A DNA stretch of 64,000 nt from Bacillus sp. AFS073361 (GTDB lineage: Bacteria > Bacillota > Bacilli > Bacillales > Cytobacillaceae): contig NZ_NUZU01000001.1 in the NCBI RefSeq assembly GCF_002567005.1, positions 62,001 through 126,000 on the forward strand, written 5' to 3'. Numbering within the stretch: the stretch's first letter is position 1; the number at the start of each line of letters is the position of its first letter. Shown here in pieces: positions 36,680-45,309 of the stretch. The notes under the pieces were generated by a model, which was given only the letters and a program-made list of their open reading frames with translations, was not told the origin of the DNA and ran no database searches. Made by a program: the position numbers and the translations under genes.

Positions 36680-37375
36680 TCATTGATATTCTTTGTAAAA
36701 AACAAAAATGAGATAGTTTCGGTTCTTTTCATAATCCCAAACAATGAATATATCTTCAATGATGCGATTAAACAGATCCTCAAATATACTCTTATTTTTC
36801 AAATAACCGCTTTTGATTTCCCTTGCTTGATGAAACAGCAGATCGAGATTTCCTTGTTCATATGCTAAGCTCTCTAGTTGCAAGAGGACATCTCTCGCTT
36901 CAATCGCACAAATATTTTGTGTAAACTTTACTACCTTTAAACCAACCGGTCGTTTATGATAACGGGTCCCTACAAAATCAATCAAGTTAAACAGAGTCTT
37001 CTCAAAGTCTTCTTCCATTTTAACTTCATCACTAGATGGAACATTTTCTAACAGAATAATTCCTGTATTCGAATCATAATTCCAATCATGGAAAAAATGA
37101 TCAATTCCCCCTCCAAATACTTTCGAAACTTCATGTTTAAACTCATTGATGACCGCATTGATTACGGCTGAACGAAAATTATGGACCAACATCAACTGAT
37201 CATTTTCCAACAAGACTTCCTCTGCCGGCGTAATAAAGTTTCGCATGTATATATATAATCGGTTTCCTTTTGACATCATCGTACAAGTTTCTGGACCCTT
37301 ACCAAATCTGCGCTTGAGGAGCTTACTAAATGTACTGCTAAGATATAGCAAATTCTCTTGTGTAGATTTACTCAT
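36680..37375 (-). CDS. Double-domain MpsC/DUF2294 protein (copy 2)
   Basis: Protein of 231 residues, parallel to copy 1: KRRFGKGPETCTMMSKGNRLYIYMRNFITPAEEVLL, FFHDWNYDSNTGIILLE, then a second unit ending IEDIFIVWDYEKNRNYLIFVF. The paralogues share motifs but differ in most positions, so the duplication is old. A ribosome site GAAAGGAG directly precedes ATG. An intrinsic terminator lies only about 28 bases upstream of the start, leaving no room for a promoter between them. Confidence 0.85.
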   Translation of the reverse strand: MSKSTQENLLYLSSTFSKLLKRRFGKGPETCTMMSKGNRLYIYMRNFITPAEEVLLENDQLMLVHNFRSAVINAVINEFKHEVSKVFGGGIDHFFHDWNYDSNTGIILLENVPSSDEVKMEEDFEKTLFNLIDFVGTRYHKRPVGLKVVKFTQNICAIEARDVLLQLESLAYEQGNLDLLFHQAREIKSGYLKNKSIFEDLFNRIIEDIFIVWDYEKNRNYLIFVFYKEYQ

Positions 37376-37402
37376 TAACTTCTCCTTTCAGGAAAATAAA
37401 AA

Positions 37403-37432
37403 GACCTAACTTCTAGGAAAAGAAGTTAGGTC
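37403..37432 (-). terminator. Intrinsic terminator in the leader of the second MpsC-like gene
   Basis: Reverse strand: GACCTAACTTCT-TTTCCT-AGAAGTTAGGTC followed by TTTTTATTTT. A perfect 12-bp stem, about 157 bases past the kinase stop and directly before the MpsC ribosome site. Confidence 0.88.
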
Positions 37433-37589
37433 ACGGCTAAGACGACTATTTTTATAGTTTCTTCCATTTACCATACAAGTGATTAGGATATATTTGTGCT
37501 GGTTATATATAACTGCCATAACTAATGACTGCAAGACATTAGACCCTAACATTTTAACACGATATTTCCCCAACTAGCAATCATTTAAT

Positions 37590-38666
37590 TTAAGACAACA
37601 TTGGTAAACTTACTTCGATACAGGTTCCCTTATTGCTGCTGGTAATATGAATTTTCCCCTTATGCTCCTCAATAATTTGAAAACTTACCGGCATTCCGAG
37701 CCCCGTCCCATGTTCCTTCGTTGTATAAAATGGTTCATTTATTCGGTTAATCATTTCGGGAGGGATGCCGCATCCTTGGTCGATGATTCGAATCTGAACA
37801 CGCTTCCCCTTGGTAATGGACCCTTCTATTAAAATCCTGCCGCCATCTGGCATAGCCTCAATTGCATTCTTAATATAATTGATAAATACTTGTTTTAATT
37901 GATTTCCATCCCCTAAAATGGATTCTTCGAGGAAGCAGAACTTTTTTTCAACTTGAATATTATTTAATAACATTTGTGATTCCATTAATGATAGGACTTG
38001 ATCCAATAAGGACTTAATCGGCAATTTTTCATACTTTTTTTTGATCGGTGTTGCCAGTACCATTAGTTCCTTGAGAATTACTTCAATACGCGTAACCTCT
38101 GACTCTACAATATCAAAATACATAGACTCCCCATGATAATCCCTAGCCATTAAATGTAAAAATCCTTTTATCGCTGTGATCGGATTTCGTATCTCGTGGG
38201 CAATTCCTGCCGCTAATTGGCCTGCAACCGCTTGCTTTTCCGATAGTAATTGTCTTTCTTTTTTAATTAGAGTGATATCTTTTAAAACCACATAAGACCC
38301 CACCACTTCCTTATTAAAGAGGATTGGAAATGTAGTAACATTTACATCCATTAATAATTCGGGTCTCATATTAATCTTTGCATCAAAATTTGTTAGTTTT
38401 TCCCGGCTCTTTTCGAAGAAGAACGTTTGTGATTCATTCAAACATTTGGAGAGGAATATATGACTCAACCTCATCTGTAATAATTCAGGTATGGAGCAAC
38501 CTAAGAGAGTTTCGCAAACATCATTCACATACACCAATCGCCCATCCATATTTAGTATAAAGAATGGGTCTGCATTTTTTGATAAAACAGAGAAATCCTT
38601 ATCCACATTGACATCGATATATATTTGAAGCAGAAAGTTTAGACGTTTTATCTCATCCCTCTCCAT
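37590..38666 (-). CDS. Soluble PAS sensor histidine kinase
   Basis: Protein of 358 residues: one PAS domain (about 25-135, NADPFFILNMDGRLVYVND), HisKA with AAGIAHEIRNPITAIKGFLHL (His157) and HATPase_c with VFINYIKNAIEAMPDGG, IDQGCGI and GTGLGM. ATG at 38666 has GAGAGGTGGGGG upstream; the frame opens earlier at 38705. It resembles the kinase at 25354 in its catalytic half and likewise has no adjacent regulator, so it may feed a phosphorelay. It precedes the two MpsC-like genes on the same strand. Confidence 0.9.
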   Translation of the reverse strand: MERDEIKRLNFLLQIYIDVNVDKDFSVLSKNADPFFILNMDGRLVYVNDVCETLLGCSIPELLQMRLSHIFLSKCLNESQTFFFEKSREKLTNFDAKINMRPELLMDVNVTTFPILFNKEVVGSYVVLKDITLIKKERQLLSEKQAVAGQLAAGIAHEIRNPITAIKGFLHLMARDYHGESMYFDIVESEVTRIEVILKELMVLATPIKKKYEKLPIKSLLDQVLSLMESQMLLNNIQVEKKFCFLEESILGDGNQLKQVFINYIKNAIEAMPDGGRILIEGSITKGKRVQIRIIDQGCGIPPEMINRINEPFYTTKEHGTGLGMPVSFQIIEEHKGKIHITSSNKGTCIEVSLPMLS

Positions 38667-38706
38667 TTTCCCCCACCTCTCTTTAATTCTCATATAAAAA
38701 ATCAAA

Positions 38707-38748
38707 AAGCCAAAATAAGCGTATAGTTTCTACGGCTTATTTTGGCTT
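38707..38748 (-). terminator. Intrinsic terminator between the thi operon and the kinase gene
   Basis: Reverse strand: AAGCCAAAATAAGC and GCTTATTTTGGCTT, a perfect 14-bp stem, then TTTGATTTTTT. It lies about 40 bases before the kinase start. Confidence 0.88.
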
Positions 38749-38858
38749 AAATTCTAGCATCAATAGGTCTAGAGATTCATTGCCTATAAAAAGAGTTCAC
38801 TGACCTTTTTCTAACACTCACAAGTAGACTAGAGCATATATCCCTATATCCACCTTTA

Positions 38859-38887
38859 ATACTATACCCATTTGTAAAAATATTCAA
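38859..38887 (-). promoter_or_regulatory. Candidate promoter upstream of the kinase leader
   Basis: Reverse strand TTGAAT (38887-38882), 17-base spacer, TAGTAT (38864-38859). It lies inside the gap after thiF. A transcript from here would meet the terminator at 38707-38748 after about 145 bases, giving either an attenuated leader or a small RNA. Confidence 0.5.
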
Positions 38888-38921
38888 TTAATTTTTTCTG
38901 TTTAGTCTATTTGCTTTTTTA

Positions 38922-39941
38922 TTAACCCAAATATTTATGGTATAGAGCCTTTGCTGTGGAAATATCCTTCGTTCCATGCACTAAAACCCTTCCGTCTCTA
39001 AAAACTACTAATCGGTGAGGATTCACAGTATACGATAAAAGGTAGGGATTTCGCTCCACGGCTCCTCCTCGAATCGCAAATAATTTTTCTAAAGCCTCCA
39101 AATCACGAACCATTGGAATCGCAGGACGAATCTGAACTGAATCTCTTCCACATAGGACGGCTGTCTTTGTTTGATTTTCGAATGATAAATAAGGGTAAGT
39201 ACGTTCTTCCCCGCAAGAAGGACAATCCCTCTTTTTCAACTTATCTACTTGTATGGAACTATATTGGTTTTTCCATAAATCAAAAGAAACAAGTTTATTT
39301 CGCAATGAATCCAAGTCACTCACCAAGATTTTCAATGCTTCACTTATTTGAAAAGAAACGACCATGTTCACAGCTGGACTAATAATTCCAGCTGTATCAC
39401 AGGTTAATCCTCCTAGAGGAACGGTCTCTACTAAACAAGAAAGGCAAGGTGTTTTCTCAGGAATGATCGTGTAGGAGATTCCATAACTTCCAACGCAAGC
39501 ACCGTAAATCCAGGGGACACCATACATTTGGGATACATCGTTAATGATCATTCTTGTTTCGAAATTATCCGTTGCATCCATAATAAGATCAACGTTTTTG
39601 GCCCAGTCTTCCAGCTCTGACACAGAGGCATCCGCAATGATTGCCTCTATTTTCACAGAAGAGTTTATCGCTGTTAAGCGGTTTTTGGCCGCTATTACTT
39701 TAGGAATTCGATTTTTGGCATCTTCCTCTGTATATAACTGCTGCCGCTGTAAATTGGACCATTCTACATAATCACGATCAACAATGGTTAGTTTACCAAT
39801 CCCAGCGCGGGCAAGTGCTTCGGCACATGCTGATCCGAGTGCTCCCATTCCAATTATGAGTACATGTTTATCGGAAATTCGCTGCTGCCCGTCTTTTCCA
39901 ATGGGTGAAAAAAGTTCTTGTCGTGAGTACCGATTAATCAC
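38922..39941 (-). CDS. thiF: ThiF, adenylyltransferase for the sulfur carrier ThiS
   Basis: Protein of 339 residues of the E1/MoeB/ThiF family. Nucleotide-binding [37 protein letters not shown] near residue 32, [13 protein letters not shown], and a zinc site with CLSC and CPSC. It activates the ThiS C-terminus by adenylation before sulfur transfer. The start overlaps the ThiG stop by 4 bases (ATGA). The C-terminal 70 residues are a small extra domain ([13 protein letters not shown]). Last gene of the thiazole operon in this window; thiD is not seen. Confidence 0.92.
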   Translation of the reverse strand: MINRYSRQELFSPIGKDGQQRISDKHVLIIGMGALGSACAEALARAGIGKLTIVDRDYVEWSNLQRQQLYTEEDAKNRIPKVIAAKNRLTAINSSVKIEAIIADASVSELEDWAKNVDLIMDATDNFETRMIINDVSQMYGVPWIYGACVGSYGISYTIIPEKTPCLSCLVETVPLGGLTCDTAGIISPAVNMVVSFQISEALKILVSDLDSLRNKLVSFDLWKNQYSSIQVDKLKKRDCPSCGEERTYPYLSFENQTKTAVLCGRDSVQIRPAIPMVRDLEALEKLFAIRGGAVERNPYLLSYTVNPHRLVVFRDGRVLVHGTKDISTAKALYHKYLG

Positions 39942-40705
39942 CCGATACTCATTCCTTCCTTTGGACTGCTTGCTGAAGCATATCTCTTTTTCTCGATTCG
40001 GCCAGCCTCATAGCCTAAACGTCCAGCTTCAATCGCTAGTCTCATTGCTTTTGCCATTTTTACCGGATCCTTAGCCGCTGACACAGCCGTATTTAATAAG
40101 ACGCCGTCGGCTCCTAATTCCATCGCTAAAGCCGCATCGGCTGGTGAGCCAATCCCAGCATCCACAATAACAGGGACGACAGCCTGTTCGATAATAAAGC
40201 TAAGGTTTACGGGATTGATGATACCTTGACCAGATCCAATTGGCGAGGCCCCTGGCATGACAGCATGACAGCCTGCTTCTTGAAGTTTCCTAGCTAAAAC
40301 AACATCATCTGAGGTATAAGGGAGGACAATAAATCCTTCCTTTACTAATTCTTCTGTCGCCTTTAGGGTTTCAATCGGGTCAGGAAGTAATGTTTGATCA
40401 CAGCCAATCACTTCCACCTTAATCATATCGCAGAGGCCAGATGCTTTTGCTAATTTTGCGATACGGACGGCCTCTGCCGCTGTTTTCGCACCTGCTGTAT
40501 TTGGCAGCAGCGTATATTTATTGGTGTCTAGCTGTTCTAAAAAATTGGGCTGACTTGATTCAAAAATATTCATTCGTCTTACCGCGAACGTGAGGATTTC
40601 TGCTTTGGAAACTTCCACTGCTTCCTTTTGGATGTCGTAGCTTGGATACTTTCCTGTTCCTAGAAACAAACGAGATTGAAAGGATAATGAACCTATTTTT
40701 AACAT
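39938..40705 (-). CDS. thiG: ThiG, thiazole synthase
   Basis: Protein of 255 residues, a TIM barrel with [14 protein letters not shown], the Schiff-base Lys in [16 protein letters not shown] and [15 protein letters not shown] and [21 protein letters not shown] phosphate-binding loops. It builds the thiazole ring from deoxyxylulose phosphate, dehydroglycine and ThiS-thiocarboxylate. One base separates it from thiS. Confidence 0.96.
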   Translation of the reverse strand: MLKIGSLSFQSRLFLGTGKYPSYDIQKEAVEVSKAEILTFAVRRMNIFESSQPNFLEQLDTNKYTLLPNTAGAKTAAEAVRIAKLAKASGLCDMIKVEVIGCDQTLLPDPIETLKATEELVKEGFIVLPYTSDDVVLARKLQEAGCHAVMPGASPIGSGQGIINPVNLSFIIEQAVVPVIVDAGIGSPADAALAMELGADGVLLNTAVSAAKDPVKMAKAMRLAIEAGRLGYEAGRIEKKRYASASSPKEGMSIG

Positions 40706-40706
40706 G

Positions 40707-40910
40707 TCAACCGCCTCCTACAAAATGGACTATTTCAATTCGATCTTTATCTGCTAATCTAGTACTTTGGTGATCTATTTTGGTTAAGATTTCACCATTT
40801 ACTTCCACAACAATGACCTTATCCTGGATTTCATAATGCCTGAGAACATCTGAAACAAATACAACATGCTCTGGTAATTGGATATACTCGCCATTTAATA
40901 TTACTTCCAT
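40707..40910 (-). CDS. thiS: ThiS, sulfur-carrier protein
   Basis: Protein of 67 residues with a ubiquitin-like fold ending in Gly-Gly-Gly; the Gly-Gly terminus is what ThiF adenylates (one extra Gly here). ATG at 40910 ([12 protein letters not shown]) has TTAGGAGA upstream; an open frame extends to 40976 inside thiO. Confidence 0.93.
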   Translation of the reverse strand: MEVILNGEYIQLPEHVVFVSDVLRHYEIQDKVIVVEVNGEILTKIDHQSTRLADKDRIEIVHFVGGG

Positions 40911-40920
40911 TTTTAATCTC

Positions 40921-42060
40921 CTAACCAACTGTCTCTTTGTGTCTTTCAAGGTGAAAAGCTGCGAGAAGTGCCTCATCTTGCTGTCTACCTGCTAATAGGT
41001 CAGCTACTAGCTTCCCTGTAATAGGGCTTAATAAAATCCCATTTCGAAAATGCCCTGCTGCAACGAACAATCCCTTACAGCTTGGATGCTCGCCAATATA
41101 AGGGATTCCATCGCCTGTCTGCGGTCTGAATCCTGACCACACTCGCTCCCATGCTGCTTCCTTAATCTGAGGGACTAGTTGAGTCGCTCTTTCTATTAAT
41201 GAAGCAATCCCTTCGGGGGTAACCTTGTTATCAAAGGTATTTTCAATCATGGTAGCACCAATATAAATTTCCCCATTGCGTTTTGGTACCAGATAACAGC
41301 GTTTGTCGGAAAAAATAGTCGTGTTAATAATCGGCTCCTCCGTTCGAACGGAAAAGCATTCTCCTTTAACAGGATACACGCTAATGTCCAGCCCCGATTC
41401 ACGCATTAATTTCGCTGCCCAAGCTCCGGTGGCCACGACAACTTGTTCACTATGTATGACACCATTGGTCGTTTTAACCCCTTTAACCTGACCGTTTTCA
41501 AAAATAAATGAAAGAACCTCCGTATTTTGACGAATTTCCGCTCCGAAATAAACAGCCGCATTTGCAAACGCTTTTGTTAACTTTGCTGGCTGCACATGTC
41601 CATCGTTAGGGAGATACATACCTCCAACAACACTTGGTGCCAAAGACGGTTCCATTTCTAGTAATTCCGTTGAATCCAGCCATTTTATCATTGGATCCCA
41701 ATTCCTTTGATAGTTGACCTGTTTTTTTACTTCTATTGCTATTTCTTCCGTTTCTGCAATCTTCAGCATTCCTTTATTCACAAACTCGATATCAATTCCT
41801 GTATATTCATATAACTCACTTGATAGTGTAGAAAACATTGCTTGACTCTTTAATGCCAATTGGAATAAAGGACCATCTTGTTCAATCTCCGCTTGTGCTG
41901 CCAGCATACCAGCCGCCGCACTGGAAGCTTGGCAAGCCAATCTATCCTTCTCAATTATGATTACTTTTTTGCCCATTTTTGATAGTTGATAGGCAATAGA
42001 GGATCCGTTAATCCCCCCTCCGATAATGGCAACATCAAATGAATTTCCCACTTGTTCCAT
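40921..42060 (-). CDS. thiO: ThiO, glycine oxidase
   Basis: Protein of about 379 residues. FAD motif VAIIGGGINGSSIAYQLSKMGKKVIIIEKD, SSAAAGMLAAQAE, VWSGFRPQTGDGIPYIGEHP and FRNGILLSPITGKLVADLL match the D-amino-acid/glycine oxidase family. It makes dehydroglycine for ThiG. Starts at 42066, 42060 or GTG 42051 are all possible; GGAG lies between. It overlaps tenI by about 26 bases. Confidence 0.93.
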   Translation of the reverse strand: MEQVGNSFDVAIIGGGINGSSIAYQLSKMGKKVIIIEKDRLACQASSAAAGMLAAQAEIEQDGPLFQLALKSQAMFSTLSSELYEYTGIDIEFVNKGMLKIAETEEIAIEVKKQVNYQRNWDPMIKWLDSTELLEMEPSLAPSVVGGMYLPNDGHVQPAKLTKAFANAAVYFGAEIRQNTEVLSFIFENGQVKGVKTTNGVIHSEQVVVATGAWAAKLMRESGLDISVYPVKGECFSVRTEEPIINTTIFSDKRCYLVPKRNGEIYIGATMIENTFDNKVTPEGIASLIERATQLVPQIKEAAWERVWSGFRPQTGDGIPYIGEHPSCKGLFVAAGHFRNGILLSPITGKLVADLLAGRQQDEALLAAFHLERHKETVG

Positions 42061-42679
42061 CTCCATCTCTTAATACATTTAAATAAGCCTTTACTGCTAC
42101 TAATGGATCGCGAGCTTCTAATACTCCTGACATGACAGCGATTCCTTTTGCCCCAGCATCTAGTACCCGCCCTGTATTCTCGGGAGTTATGCCTCCAATG
42201 GCAATAACCGGAACCTCTAATTGTGTAATCCTTGATAATTCATCAAGACCTCTAGGGGGCATTCCTGGTTTTGATTGCGAAGGGAAGACATGACCGAAAA
42301 GGACGTAATCAGCACCCTTTTCTTTTGCTTTTTGTCCCTCCACGTAGGAATGGATGGAACTTCCTACCCTAAGCTGAGGAAAATTCCCTTTGACAATGGC
42401 TGCATCTAAACTATGAAAAGCTAATTGAACCCCGCCAGCCTTTGTAACTAAGGCAACATCCACACGATCATTGATGATAATCTTTAATAACGGCAGGTTT
42501 GTCATTGTTAGAAGTTCCACTGCTTGAAAAAGTTCCCTCGCTGTTTTTTGTTTTTCGCGTAAGTGAATCGCGGTTACATACGGATGAATATCCATGACAA
42601 TTTCACATAGCTGCTCGATCGGCATTTGACCATTGGATATAATATGTAACTCTTTAACACTAGTTAAAATACAAGTCAC
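42035..42679 (-). CDS. tenI: TenI-like thiazole tautomerase (ThiE fold)
   Basis: Protein of 214 residues of the ThiE/TenI superfamily: AIHLREKQKTARELFQAVELL, IINDRVDVALVTKAGGVQLAF, DYVLFGHVFPSQSKPGMPPRG and VPVIAIGGITPENTGRVLDAGAKGIAVMSG. In a thiO-thiS-thiG operon it is expected to be the thiazole-phosphate tautomerase TenI, not ThiE. The start is unclear: GTG at 42679 lies against its GGGG ribosome site. First gene behind the TPP riboswitch. Confidence 0.9.
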   Translation of the reverse strand: MTCILTSVKELHIISNGQMPIEQLCEIVMDIHPYVTAIHLREKQKTARELFQAVELLTMTNLPLLKIIINDRVDVALVTKAGGVQLAFHSLDAAIVKGNFPQLRVGSSIHSYVEGQKAKEKGADYVLFGHVFPSQSKPGMPPRGLDELSRITQLEVPVIAIGGITPENTGRVLDAGAKGIAVMSGVLEARDPLVAVKAYLNVLRDGDGTSGKFI

Positions 42680-42729
42680 CCCCTATAATCCAGAATCTGA
42701 AGCTCAATGAAATAAAGTGAAAAACAAAA

Positions 42730-42758
42730 AACCACTTCCTTTTGATAAGAAAGTGGTT
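42730..42758 (-). terminator. Terminator of the TPP riboswitch expression platform
   Basis: Reverse strand: ACCACTTTCTT-ATCA-AAAGGAAGTGGT followed by TTTTTTG. AAGTGG also occurs at the 3' end of the aptamer, giving the expected competing pairing. Confidence 0.85.
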
Positions 42759-42788
42759 GATAATTTGAAATATAAACATGATCCTTCA

Positions 42789-42900
42789 AATATCCATGTT
42801 TCCACTTCCCTACGCTGGTATAACCCAGATCAGGTTCATAGAGTCCCGAAGTATCACTTCAATCTCAGCCCTTTAAAAAGGCACCTCTAGCGGATTGTTA
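42789..42900 (-). promoter_or_regulatory. TPP riboswitch (THI element)
   Basis: On the reverse strand: AGAGGTGCC, then GGCTGAGATTGAAG, then GGGACTCTATGAACCTGATC and TGGGTTATACCAGCGTAGGGAA, the conserved THI-element core in order. It precedes tenI by about 110 bases and is followed by a terminator, so thiamine pyrophosphate shuts the operon off by premature termination. Confidence 0.96.
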
Positions 42901-43020
42901 TCTATTCATTTTTAAAAATTCCCTTGCATGGATAATGTTAACACGTCGATTAGAAATGTCAAATAAATTCTTTTTATACCTTTCATATATTCTGATCTCT
43001 CACCTATGCATGGAAAAGGA

Positions 43021-45189
43021 TTATTTTACTATGGTTAGTTTTTGGCCAATGTAGATTGGTTGATTAGGATCGAGGTTATTGGCTTTAACGATGGAGTCAA
43101 TCGTAACCCCATTCTTCTGGGCAATTTTCCAGAGAGAATCGCCCGCAACAACGGTGTAAACAACAGTTGATACCGTTGGGAGGGTTACAGTAAATTTTGC
43201 TACATACCCAGAATCCAAAGTACTGCTGTCTTTCTTGTATTCGATTGAATACCAGTCTCCGATTGCGGAATAAATTTTTATATCTGTATTCATCGGAAGC
43301 ACAATCTTTGTATCATACTGAGTTCCAGGATTGGTTCTAACATTGACGTTTGTCCTTGTCCTCGCCTTTTCGATTGCTTGAATCTCCTGATTGGATGGAA
43401 CTTTAATTAATGGTTTGGAGACATATCCTTTCAGAACCGCACTGATAATCCTGTACTCAATTTGATACCAATCACCCGTTTCTCCCGTTATCACCACTTC
43501 TGAACCAGCAGGGATTGTTGTTAGGATGGTGCTTTGAGTGGTGGCTGCCGAGCGTAAGTTGGAATTTTTCAAGGTTAAACCGAAACCTTCTGTAATCAGA
43601 ATGGATTTGTCACGTGCTGTATATTCATTCTTATTCCCAGCTAGATCGGTGAGTTTTACAATTGGATAGTAATTTCCACGGATTACATTAAAGCCACGGC
43701 TGTTTTTTCCATCCCAATAAAAATTCGCTGTCCCCTTCAAGTAGCGTCCTAACCAAGTCTTAACTACCCAGCCGCTTTCATCAACAATGGTTACCTCCAT
43801 ATCTGCCGTTTCACTTATGGTAATGGGGATTCTAATTTGGTTCTTTCCATCTTGAAGAGTAAGTTGGTTAACCGGTTGCAAATCAATTGTTGCTGTTGGC
43901 TTTTCTGTATCTAACTGGGATGTTTTTGGCACAGCGTACGTATATAGAAATTGATTCGTCTCTGTTACAAAAATGGTGTCCTTGATGACGCCGATTGGGC
44001 GCAAGCCAGACGCGCCTGTAGTAGGTGTTAGTTGAAGAGTGGAATATATAAGCTGACCATTTGCGCTATTAAAGAATTTAATTTTGTTGTAATTTCCCAA
44101 AATAATTCTATCGGAGGCTACGACCATTCCACTTGCCCCTTTAATGGTCTGAAGTCCACCAGCAACAAACTGTTCTGCATACAAGGTCTTCCATTTCTGT
44201 ACTCCGGTATTTTTGTCTACCGCGATAATATTGGCCTCATCAAGAACAATTAAAGAATCACTCACTACAGAAAGAGGCTGTGTAAACATACCCGTAGGGC
44301 TAAACTTCCATAATGTTCTTCCACTTGCAGCATCTAATGCCCAAATATTTCTTGTTGCCGCCGGTTTCGTTTCGAAGTAAAGCTTTCCATCTTTATAGAC
44401 TGGGGCCCCATAAATAGGGAGGCTTGAATCCAGATCAAATGTCCAAAGCACCGTGCCCGTCGATGCATCGAATGCATACATTTTGGATGTCATTTGAACT
44501 GGATTCCGTATATTTGCAAACAGTCGATTATCACCAGCAGCGAAAACCCCTTCCAACCGCTCTTGGAATTTAAGGGGATAACTCCATCTATTTTTACCCG
44601 TAGTTACATCTACCGTACCAATTGCATCGAAACCTTCGGTAGTTCTCGTTAAATAATATAAGGTATTCTGGTCAATTAAGAGACGATTCGCAAAGCTATC
44701 AACGGTCCAAAGTGTCTGTGGAGAGGTACCGTTATCCTGTATCGCATAAATTTTAGTCATCGTTGAAGTGTAAATCACTCCGTCTCTTGCTATCAAGTCA
44801 AGAAACCCATTCTGCTCTTCTATTGAAAAATTCCATCTCTCTTTATAGGTATCTAAGTCAGTGGCAGAGAGTACTTTTTTTGAAATCCGTTCCGCCGAAT
44901 ACAGCTGATTGCGATTTACACTAAACAACGCAGAAGCGTTATTAAAGGGATCTTTCTTTAACGTCAATAACGTCAAATCAGCAGGCAAGGCGGCACTAGA
45001 ATAATTGGTATTTCCTTGGTCAGCTAAATGCATTTCCCAGTTTTGGTCATCTGCCCTTAGGTTCTGATTCCTTAGAAGTCCCTTTAATTCTTTTATTCTT
45101 TTTCTTAATTGTTCATTTTGAGCCTGTAATTGCTTGTATTGTCTATAAATATCTGAAGAATTATTTCTATAATCATGATGGAACATCAT
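43021..45189 (-). CDS. PQQ-like beta-propeller protein with FlgD-like, SH3 and LysM domains
   Basis: Protein of 722 residues. An N-terminal coiled coil (YRQYKQLQAQNEQLRKRIKELKGLLRNQ), then about 350 residues of PQQ/quinoprotein-like propeller repeats (DASTGTVLWTFDLD, DAASGRTLWKFSP, NGQLIYST), an Ig-like FlgD module near 450-530 (KGTANFYWDGKNSRG), two SH3b domains (LRSAATTQSTIL, VNVRTNPGTQYDTKI) and a C-terminal LysM (YTVVAGDSLWKIAQKNGVTID). No signal peptide is visible although SH3b and LysM bind cell wall, so spore location or release by lysis are possible. Monocistronic. Confidence 0.85.
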   Translation of the reverse strand: MMFHHDYRNNSSDIYRQYKQLQAQNEQLRKRIKELKGLLRNQNLRADDQNWEMHLADQGNTNYSSAALPADLTLLTLKKDPFNNASALFSVNRNQLYSAERISKKVLSATDLDTYKERWNFSIEEQNGFLDLIARDGVIYTSTMTKIYAIQDNGTSPQTLWTVDSFANRLLIDQNTLYYLTRTTEGFDAIGTVDVTTGKNRWSYPLKFQERLEGVFAAGDNRLFANIRNPVQMTSKMYAFDASTGTVLWTFDLDSSLPIYGAPVYKDGKLYFETKPAATRNIWALDAASGRTLWKFSPTGMFTQPLSVVSDSLIVLDEANIIAVDKNTGVQKWKTLYAEQFVAGGLQTIKGASGMVVASDRIILGNYNKIKFFNSANGQLIYSTLQLTPTTGASGLRPIGVIKDTIFVTETNQFLYTYAVPKTSQLDTEKPTATIDLQPVNQLTLQDGKNQIRIPITISETADMEVTIVDESGWVVKTWLGRYLKGTANFYWDGKNSRGFNVIRGNYYPIVKLTDLAGNKNEYTARDKSILITEGFGLTLKNSNLRSAATTQSTILTTIPAGSEVVITGETGDWYQIEYRIISAVLKGYVSKPLIKVPSNQEIQAIEKARTRTNVNVRTNPGTQYDTKIVLPMNTDIKIYSAIGDWYSIEYKKDSSTLDSGYVAKFTVTLPTVSTVVYTVVAGDSLWKIAQKNGVTIDSIVKANNLDPNQPIYIGQKLTIVK

Positions 45190-45272
45190 TTGGGAACATC
45201 ACACCTCCATTATTGTGCTTGCATCATTTTATGCACATTTGCCTAGGTGGTGATGTTTAATTAAACAACCCA

Positions 45273-45304
45273 AAGAGCCTTTCCCAAAAATGGAAAAGGC
45301 TCTT
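45273..45304 (-). terminator. Terminator of metE
   Basis: Reverse strand: AAGAGCCTTTTCC-ATTTTT-GGGAAAGGCTCTT followed by TGGGTTGTTT. Long stem; modest T tract. It also lies 84 bases upstream of the next gene's start. Confidence 0.75.
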
Positions 45305-45309
45305 ACAGT

